Source of the DNA: Bacillus sp. MUM 116
GTDB taxonomy: Bacteria > Bacillota > Bacilli > Bacillales > Cytobacillaceae
NCBI RefSeq assembly: GCF_001866655.1
Contig: NZ_MLYR01000086.1
Coordinates: forward strand, 62,001-126,000
Direction of reading: 5' to 3'
Length of the DNA stretch: 64,000 nucleotides
The notes under the pieces are model-generated. The model saw only the letters and a program-made list of their open reading frames with translations, ran no database searches and was not told the origin of the DNA. Shown here one piece after another: positions 59,140 through 64,000 of the stretch. The first letter of the stretch is position 1; the number at the start of each line of letters is the position of its first letter. Made by a program: the position numbers and the translations under genes.

Positions 59140-59282
59140 ATTTTTCACCACCTATCGGGTTATTTAAAGGAAGAATACTTTCCTCTATATATATATATTT
59201 CTTTCGACAAAAATCGATTGGACAACCATCATAGTTTTAAGATAATTTTATCAATTTAAATATAAATTTTTTTAAACAAAGA

Positions 59283-59305
59283 ACGTTTGCATTAAATGCA
59301 AACGT
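59283..59305. terminator. 23-bp palindrome ACGTTTGCATT
   Basis: ACGTTTGCATT-A-AATGCAAACGT, 11-bp perfect arms around one base, with short A and T flanks. Either a terminator-like hairpin or an operator. It is not assigned to a neighbouring gene. Confidence 0.4.
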
Positions 59306-59313
59306 CTTAAAAG

Positions 59314-59424
59314 GTGGCTGATAAATATGTTGCTGGTGGATAATAATAACATATGCAGGTAGTAAAAGAGTGCTTGTACAAGTGCTGATTTTTGTATTCT
59401 TAGCATTAATTTAATATCAGCCAC
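59314..59424. repeat. Inverted-repeat-flanked 111-bp element
   Basis: GTGGCTGATA at 59314-59323 and its complement TATCAGCCAC at 59415-59424 flank AT-rich DNA with a further TTGTACAA palindrome inside. MITE-like in form, with no target duplication visible. Confidence 0.4.
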
Positions 59425-59439
59425 TTGTACAATTAACTC

Positions 59440-59485
59440 TATTTCACTAATGCACGAGTTTGTTTAAGTACATTGCTTCACAATT
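59440..59485 (+). repeat. GTTAG repeat copy 19 (3' part)
   Basis: CACTAATGCACGAGTTTG, TTTAAGTACATTGCTTCACAATTC. Confidence 0.6.
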
Positions 59486-59523
59486 CCTATAATTGAGATT
59501 AAGAAAAAGATTTCTTAACAACA

Positions 59524-59790
59524 CTAACTAATTTTTACAATAAGTGAAACTTGACCTTGCCCTAAGAAGTGTTCTTTTAAAATTAATTTGTATTTTGGCT
59601 TAAAGTCGATCTTAATTGTTTGTGAGAAATTTCCATTCGTCATCCTTAAAAGTACGCTTGATGCGTCTTTTTTACCCGTTATAATTTCAAAATTATCAGC
59701 TCTCTTTAAGTCAATTAATGATATTAATTCATTAGTATTTTTTTTTGTTAGCTGTTTTCGTAAACTTTGTTGCTTTTTTCAACAATAAAG
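59524..59790 (-). pseudogene. 5'-truncated gene fused to a GGCTGTTTTCG repeat
   Basis: The minus-strand frame ending at 59524 reads TNELISLIDLKRADNFEIITGKKDASSVLLRMTNGNFSQTIKIDFKPKYKLILKEHFLGQGQVSLIVKIS, with good protein character. Going upstream it runs into the repeat (CAACAAAG...CGAAAACAGC at 59751-59781) and has no start codon. The repeat seems to have removed the beginning of the gene. Confidence 0.5.
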
Positions 59791-59866
59791 GCTAGCTCGT
59801 GTGGTGTTCTGTGCATTTTTATAACAATAGTTTAATTACTTTGTTTGAAGCCATAATTATACCTAA

Positions 59867-59899
59867 CAAAAAGCTTCCAAGAAGTCTTGGAAGCTTTTT
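59867..59899 (-). terminator. Terminator of the RsgI-like gene
   Basis: AAAAAGCTTCCAAG-AAGT-CTTGGAAGCTTTTT, a 14-bp perfect stem. Confidence 0.85.
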
Positions 59900-60722
59900 A
59901 AACAACACTTTTAAAACCGGGGATTCTTTCAAAATTCTCAAATTGACGGGTTAGTTCTGTGAAAGAGGATTCTTTTATATATTCGATGGATTCTTTATTT
60001 AGAATATTTTTCCAGATCCAATATCGTACCAGAGAAATATCTTTTGTCATATGTTCTTCTTCACTAAATTTAAAAAACACCGCTTCTACATTATTGTTTT
60101 CATTTATATCTTTAATGATTTTCATGATTCGTTTTTCGAAGAAAACAATAGAATCGCAGTTTTTATGGGTTATTAGTGTTAATGCAGCTTTCCTTGTATT
60201 TACTTTAATTCCGTCATTTTTTGCTTTAACAATTAAACACATTATAGCATTATACAAGGATTGACCTTCTAAAACTCTAAGGATCCTGTATTTTGATTCT
60301 GATTTTTTATTCAACGGCTTGATATTGCAAATATCCCCTTTGGAGTTCATTGCAAATTTAAAGTAACTACTACCTTCAATAATAAATTCGGCAAAAATTT
60401 CATTTTCGCATTTATTCTTTTTTTGTAGTGGTATCGAATGGCGACAAAAAAATGATTTTATTCTAAACATCCTTTTTTTCATAGAGTCGCTAATAATATT
60501 TTCTTCACTAAAAGAATATAGTAATATCAAACTGCCACAAAAAAATGATTTTATTCTAAATTTCCATTTTTCCATAAAGCCACTTATAACATTTTCTTCA
60601 TTAAAAGTAATTTCTCGACCTATGGAAACCGGTGTTTTTATATCTTTTAATGAAAGTTGGATATCGTTTTTATATACAACAGTTATAACGCTTTTTTTGA
60701 TATTGATAACTGTTCCCTTCAA
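59898..60722 (-). CDS. RsgI-like anti-sigma factor, degenerate, 274 aa
   Basis: TTG start overlapping the stop of the gene before it (TTGA), as in sigI-rsgI operons; AAGGATGG lies upstream. Residues 1-46 fit the RsgI N-terminal (sigma-binding) domain: KGTVINIKKSVITVVYKNDIQLSLKDIKTPVSIGREITF. Then a duplicated block follows (EENVISGFMEKWKFRIKSFFC and EENIISDSMKKRMFRIKSFFC) where RsgI has its membrane helix. From about residue 110, FAEFIIEGSSYFKFAMNSKGDICNIKPLNKKSE...NDGIKVNTRKAALTLI follows the RsgI extracytoplasmic pattern (DINPS-x-x-x-x-LN...V...LN-x-x-G). The usual sensor domain is absent. Weak signal or membrane segment at best (CGSLILLYSF). Confidence 0.7.
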   Translation of the reverse strand: MKGTVINIKKSVITVVYKNDIQLSLKDIKTPVSIGREITFNEENVISGFMEKWKFRIKSFFCGSLILLYSFSEENIISDSMKKRMFRIKSFFCRHSIPLQKKNKCENEIFAEFIIEGSSYFKFAMNSKGDICNIKPLNKKSESKYRILRVLEGQSLYNAIMCLIVKAKNDGIKVNTRKAALTLITHKNCDSIVFFEKRIMKIIKDINENNNVEAVFFKFSEEEHMTKDISLVRYWIWKNILNKESIEYIKESSFTELTRQFENFERIPGFKSVV

Positions 60723-61075
60723 TTTAAACCATCCTTTATAAATTCATATAACAAAGAAGATTTGTTCTCCATAATAATTAACATTCCAATAATATAATCA
60801 TTGTTTTTCTTTAAAAATGATTTTTTTATTTTTAAACTCTCAATAAGCATATTCATTGGCAATTTTTTATTAGTGTAAACGTACTTTATTAAAGAATGAT
60901 CATCCAGAATAAAATTAATAATATTTATAACCAATTTTTTATCTTCTGGTTTTAATGGGTTCATCGAAGTAAGCGATTTGATCGATATTCCGAAAATACT
61001 CAACTTATTGTTTAAGTCTAATATTTCTTCTTTTAAGGATTTCGTTATTTCTGTTTTTCGTTTTTTTATGAACAT
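60719..61075 (-). CDS. Stand-alone SigI C-terminal domain, 118 aa
   Basis: The sequence follows the C-terminal domain of sigma-I factors: EEILDLNNKLSIFGISIKSLTSMNPLKPEDKKLVINIINFILDDHSLIKYVYTNKKLPMNMLIESLKIKKSFLKKNNDYIIGMLIIMENK, matching the SigI pattern ...EL-x-x-F-IS-x-x-L...P-H-D-R...L-x-KK-LPxKxLE...RNRKYIIAxxIIL. Core region 2 and the linker are missing. The 110 bases before the ATG encode no remnant. In SigI this domain binds the RsgI N-terminus. The coupled RsgI-like gene follows at once. Confidence 0.75.
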   Translation of the reverse strand: MFIKKRKTEITKSLKEEILDLNNKLSIFGISIKSLTSMNPLKPEDKKLVINIINFILDDHSLIKYVYTNKKLPMNMLIESLKIKKSFLKKNNDYIIGMLIIMENKSSLLYEFIKDGLN

Positions 61076-61186
61076 CGTGTAATCCGCCCACTAAATTTTT
61101 TTTCACAACAAAAATAAGAATATATTATTCGTAAAATAAAAACAATGTTATTTTGTTTCCATAAAACGCCTTCTACAACAAGAACA

Positions 61187-61417
61187 TTATTTGTGTGGTA
61201 AAGGTTTTTCAGGGCGATTAGGACAGTATGTACAATCAGGATCACTGCATTTGGATTCAGTCCAGTTATTACATTGAGGGCAAAAATAAGCATCAAAATC
61301 TTCATAGTATACTAAATTAAATTTGCAATCAGAACAGCCTTGGTTTTGGTCAATATGACCATAAAATTCAAAGTCATTAATTATTACCTTGTCGTCATTT
61401 TTCACTTCAATTTTCAT
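61187..61417 (-). CDS. Cys-rich small zinc-ribbon-like protein, 76 aa
   Basis: ATG with TGGGGGC upstream. After an acidic beta part (IEVKNDDKVIINDFEFYGHIDQNQ) come CSDCKF, FCPQCNNW, CSDPDCTYCPNRP: seven to eight cysteines in pairs suited to one or two zinc sites. No enzyme motif. Could be a zinc-binding adaptor. Family not recognised. It is upstream of the SigI-C/RsgI-like pair in the same direction. Confidence 0.65.
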   Translation of the reverse strand: MKIEVKNDDKVIINDFEFYGHIDQNQGCSDCKFNLVYYEDFDAYFCPQCNNWTESKCSDPDCTYCPNRPEKPLPHK

Positions 61418-61765
61418 AAATTAGCCCCCATCTTATATTAAAGCAACCGTTAGCACAAAATCAGTCCTGCACCACAGGGAATGAAAATGGGTAGGAAGTG
61501 TCAATACTGATACTGACCTTAATCCAGTCAACCCTAATCTATAGACTTATTAATTATCTTTCCTCTTTTTATAACGATTGAGCAGGGTCTTCTTTAGCAT
61601 TGTCTTTGCTTCGAGGTTAGAGAATTAATTTTCATAGCAGTTTAAGTGCATCACTTCACAATCTTGTGTTAGTGTTTCAACACCAACAAAAAAAGAACCG
61701 ACTTATATCGGTTAAGCAATTGCTTTTCCTTTAACTTTTTTATACCTAAGTCTCCGTTTCATTAT
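61418..61765 (+). repeat. GTTAG repeat traces and copy 20, no gene
   Basis: 61438-61490 is a decayed extension-type copy (AAGCAACCGTTAGCAC...CTGCACCACAGGGAATG). 61637-61663 is the tail (GCAGTTTAAGTGCATCACTTCACAATC). 61690-61710 is the hairpin AACCGA-CTTATA-TCGGTT, perhaps the terminator of the GNAT gene. No gene seen. Confidence 0.55.
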
Positions 61766-62218
61766 TTATTTTTTGGAAATCCATTCATATTGAATATCAG
61801 GTAAATTTTCTTCATTTTCGTGTCCTCTACCAATGATTTTAAATCCATTCTTTTCATAAAATCGTTGTGCGTTTTCATTTACTTCAAATGTATACAATGT
61901 TAATCTCCCACTTGATTGTTCTTTTACCTTGTCAAGTAATGTTTGACCTATACCGATTCCTTGATAATCAATATGAATATAAAGTTGACTTATCTCCCTT
62001 TCATTATAGGCAATCATTCCAACTACTTTGTCATCAACTAACGCTAAATCTATTTGATACTGCTCAGATAATATATTATTTAAAAAATAAATATGATTTT
62101 CAAAGCTATGAATTTCTTTCTGATCAATAGCCCGTTCCTTACTATCTCGCCACATTCTCACTGTCTGTTCACCATATGCAGGATTATACTGAGCTATTAT
62201 AAATTTGTGTTGGTTCAC
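61766..62218 (-). CDS. GNAT family N-acetyltransferase
   Basis: GTG start with TGGAGG 7 nt upstream. The 150-residue product has IDLALVDDKVVGMIAYNEREISQLYIHIDYQGIGIGQTLLDKVKEQSSGRLTLYTFEVNENAQRFYEKNGFKIIGRGHENEENLPDIQYEW. The acetyl-CoA loop is Y-QGIGIG and the end N-AQRFYEKNGF is classical. Substrate unknown. Stands alone. Confidence 0.9.
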   Translation of the reverse strand: MNQHKFIIAQYNPAYGEQTVRMWRDSKERAIDQKEIHSFENHIYFLNNILSEQYQIDLALVDDKVVGMIAYNEREISQLYIHIDYQGIGIGQTLLDKVKEQSSGRLTLYTFEVNENAQRFYEKNGFKIIGRGHENEENLPDIQYEWISKK

Positions 62219-62329
62219 TACAATACCTCCATAAGAGTTGTTTAGTGATTTATAAGTTGTTTCCTATCTTTAAAATTGATGAATATTACACGATGCGATT
62301 ATTTATTTTGTAAAATTGCTTTCTCTCTT

Positions 62330-62434
62330 ATTTCATTATCCTGCCCATTTGTTGAGTAAGAAATGGGATTACCGTAGCAACCCTACTGTTCAACTCAAGC
62401 ACCCGTTTGTTTAAGTACAAAGTTTCACAAACAC
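62330..62434 (+). repeat. GTTAG repeat copy 21
   Basis: CATTATCCTGCCCATTTGTTGAGTAAG, then AAATGGGATTACCGTAGCAACCC, TTCAACTCAAGCACCCGTTTG and TTTAAGTACAAAGTTTCACAAAC. It lies 3' of the DinB-type gene. Confidence 0.75.
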
Positions 62435-62546
62435 ATTTTTGCTCCATAAAACAGTCTCGTCAGTAGACTATGGAAAAGGCGATGCCACTTTAGAGCAATG
62501 CATCCGTTAATGAACAGAAACTGAATAAATTAAATATCTATTTGAA

Positions 62547-63032
62547 TTATTTTTTCGAATGAGAGGAAAGACCCCGTCCGATAAGGTTTGCAGAAACTGG
62601 CTTTCTTCCCAATTCTCTTGCCCAAATTGATAATTGTCCTATATGGTGAATTTCGTGAGCAATGGCATGTCGCATAACTTCACCCCAAGTATCCGTTAAA
62701 ATTCTTCCATTTGGCAGGGTATCGTAAAATAATCGATCTTCCATACTAGCATCCCAGTTGTTCACAAAGTTCTCTACTTCTAAATGAAATTCTGCGTCCA
62801 ATTTTCGAACCTTGTTCAAGCTTTTATAATTATCGAAACTCTCCTGAAAGTCAGTTTTACCCTGTAAGACACGTATCCAGCTCCACTCGACATCAACAAT
62901 ATGGAAAAGTGTTCGCAATATACTTCCCATTCCACCCGTTCGGTTTTGCAAAAGCTCTTCTTCACTTAACTCTTCACACCAACGATACCAGTCTTCTCTT
63001 ACCATCCAGTTATATCTAAAAAGTGTTTGCAA
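62547..63032 (-). CDS. DinB family protein
   Basis: TTG start with GGAGGGG upstream. The 161-residue four-helix protein has the metal-binding histidines of DinB/YfiT-type proteins: LRTLFHIVDVEWSWI near residue 44 and MRHAIAHEIHHIGQLSIWARELG near residue 122-130. Some members are bacillithiol- or mycothiol-dependent S-transferases. Substrate unknown. Stands alone. Confidence 0.88.
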   Translation of the reverse strand: MQTLFRYNWMVREDWYRWCEELSEEELLQNRTGGMGSILRTLFHIVDVEWSWIRVLQGKTDFQESFDNYKSLNKVRKLDAEFHLEVENFVNNWDASMEDRLFYDTLPNGRILTDTWGEVMRHAIAHEIHHIGQLSIWARELGRKPVSANLIGRGLSSHSKK

Positions 63033-63136
63033 TAAAACCCCTCCGCAATAAGAAAATAAATTAACCCTTAAAATATACTTCGGGAATATTAAAAAACCTT
63101 ATTTAGTATTACTATTTCAACAGACATAGTATAAAT

Positions 63137-63248
63137 TCCTTGTTCAACTATCTGCCTCTTTAGTTGAAGGAGAAAAAGATGTGATCTCCGAGGAATCCCA
63201 TCTTGAAGTAAGGGACCCGTAACTTTAAGTGAAATCTTTCACAATATG
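63137..63248 (+). repeat. GTTAG repeat copy 22
   Basis: CCTTGTTCAACTATCTGCCTCTTTAGTTGAAGG: stem TTCAACTA / TTAGTTGAA. Then GTGATCTCCGAGGAATCCC, GTAAGGGACCCGTAAC and TTTAAGTGAAATCTTTCACAATATG. Upstream of the metal-resistance promoter. Confidence 0.8.
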
Positions 63249-63297
63249 CTAAACAAAACCTATTCGATCCAAATAAATAATTAGGCAAAATTTTTTA

Positions 63298-63326
63298 TTG
63301 AGTATATGCGCATATGCACATATACT
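63298..63326 (+). promoter_or_regulatory. Promoter with ArsR-type operator
   Basis: -35 TTGAGT and -10 TATACT are 17 bp apart. The near-perfect 24-bp palindrome GTATATGcGCAT / ATGCaCATATAC (63302-63325) covers the promoter, and a half-repeat TGTGCATATA follows at about 63343. The metal-free repressor would block transcription. Confidence 0.85.
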
Positions 63327-63376
63327 AATAGTAGCATGTTTGCATGTGCATATATTTATTTAAGGAAGGTATATAA

Positions 63377-63712
63377 ATGAATTTTGATGAGGATGAAAAA
63401 AATATAACAACTGGTCAAATTAAGTCATTAAATGAAGAAACTCTTTTTATTGTGTCCCAAACATTCAAAGCACTATCAGATAACACAAGAATAAAAATTC
63501 TATATTTGCTTTCTCAAAAGGAATGTTCAGTGAATGAAATTGCAGAGGTTTTGGAACTTCATCAATCCACTGTTTCGCATCAATTGAGTTTTTTGAAGAA
63601 CCTTCGTCTGGTCAAGTCTAGACGAGAAGGAACGACGGTTTTTTATTCAAACGATGACCAACATATTATCAACCTTTTGAAACAAGCAGTGGAACATGCT
63701 TGCCACGATTAG
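63377..63712 (+). CDS. ArsR/SmtB-family metal repressor (CzrA-like)
   Basis: ATG with AAGGAAGG upstream. The 111-residue winged helix has FKALSDNTRIKILYLLSQKECSVNEIAEVLELHQSTVSHQLSFLKNLRLVKSRREGTTVFYSNDDQHIINLLKQAVEHACHD. The C-terminal helix holds Asp/His ligands (DDQH...EHACH) as in the alpha-5 zinc/cobalt site of CzrA/SmtB. It is followed within 25 bases by a CDF exporter gene and preceded by its own operator. Confidence 0.9.
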   Translation: MNFDEDEKNITTGQIKSLNEETLFIVSQTFKALSDNTRIKILYLLSQKECSVNEIAEVLELHQSTVSHQLSFLKNLRLVKSRREGTTVFYSNDDQHIINLLKQAVEHACHD

Positions 63713-63737
63713 TTTTTCTTAAAAAGGAGGTTTTTTT

Positions 63738-64000
63738 GTGTCAGAAAATCATAATGATGGTCATAGCCATGACCACGACCACGGAGATGTATTTCATTCC
63801 CACGCTCCGATTGGCAAAATGAAATTAGCATTTTTCCTCACTTTAATCATTCTTGTTGTTGAATTAATTGGAGGATTTATTTCGCATAGTTTAGCTCTAC
63901 TTTCTGACGCTGGACATGTACTTACAGACATTGCAGCTATAGGATTATCATGGTTTGCTATGCACCAAGCCCAAAAACCTGCTTCAGAAAAATTCACTTA
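63738..64000 (+). CDS. CDF-family metal exporter (CzcD/ZitB type), N-terminal part
   Basis: GTG at 63738 with AAAAAGGAGG 10 nt upstream; the gene runs past the window end (87 codons visible). A His/Asp-rich head (ENHNDGHSHDHDHGDVFHSHAPIG) precedes helix 1 (KLAFFLTLIILVVELIGGFI) and helix 2 with the zinc-site residues in LALLSDAGHVLTDIAAIGLSW. CDF proteins expel Zn, Co or Cd in exchange for protons. In operon with the ArsR-type repressor. Confidence 0.93.
   Translation, partial: MSENHNDGHSHDHDHGDVFHSHAPIGKMKLAFFLTLIILVVELIGGFISHSLALLSDAGHVLTDIAAIGLSWFAMHQAQKPASEKFT

Noticed and set aside
39238..63248. The dispersed GTTAG repeats as a CRISPR or tandem array
   Set aside because: Copies are hundreds to thousands of bases apart, of unequal length, separated by genes, and no cas genes are present.
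1..64000. tRNA, rRNA, intact insertion sequences or prophage
   Set aside because: No cloverleaf, rRNA-like stretch, intact transposase or phage structural gene was recognised on either strand.

Overview
The window looks like the chromosome of a low-GC, endospore-forming Bacillaceae (Bacillus or Neobacillus-like). Signs of this are strong GGAGG ribosome binding sites with frequent TTG/GTG starts, a CotD-type coat protein, a YjcZ-type small protein, an ExsC-like exosporium protein, FbpA, the DUF1659/DUF2922/YvrJ trio, an aa3-type quinol oxidase operon, a ModA-ModB-YvgK cluster and SigI/RsgI-like proteins. No rRNA, tRNA, CRISPR array, intact insertion sequence or prophage was seen.

Layout. 0-4.8 kb: the end of an ABC-2 permease, then small proteins (DUF1659, DUF2922, YvrJ, FbpA) and short membrane peptides. 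4.8-15.4 kb: transporters, a self-regulated MerR/TipAS regulator, an L,D-transpeptidase, membrane proteins of unknown function, a MOSC protein and a class V aminotransferase-like enzyme. 15.8-18.3 kb: molybdate uptake genes without an ATPase, diverging from a HTH/binding-protein regulator. 18.5-29 kb: a GNAT enzyme, a lipoprotein, an Fsr-like exporter diverging from a LysR gene, qoxABCD, a VIT1/CCC1 transporter and a second GNAT enzyme.

29.7-39.1 kb is the most interesting metabolic locus. A 31-bp palindrome and a cre-like site precede an MFS importer and a histidine ammonia-lyase homologue from which exactly the Ala-Ser-Gly tripeptide that forms the MIO cofactor is missing; an AraC-type regulator follows. 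Beside it, a sigma-54 activator diverges from a peptidase-C26 amidase and a YfcC-type carrier. A good -24/-12 promoter and TTGGTTATT enhancer-like repeats lie between them. I infer uptake and breakdown of an unidentified amino-acid-like or gamma-glutamyl substrate.

39.2-63.2 kb is an accessory region of short genes, mostly on the minus strand. It holds a WapI-like immunity protein, a DUF2695 protein, spore surface proteins, a tandem-repeat secreted protein, a split SigI C-terminal-domain/RsgI-like pair and many gene remnants (ECF sigma factor, serine resolvase, DUF4279 and others). About two dozen copies of a 40-125 bp multi-hairpin intergenic repeat run through it, all in one orientation. 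The first stem changes in sequence between copies but keeps its pairing. Two other repeat families are also present. The window ends with an ArsR-type repressor and the start of a CDF metal exporter behind a palindromic operator.
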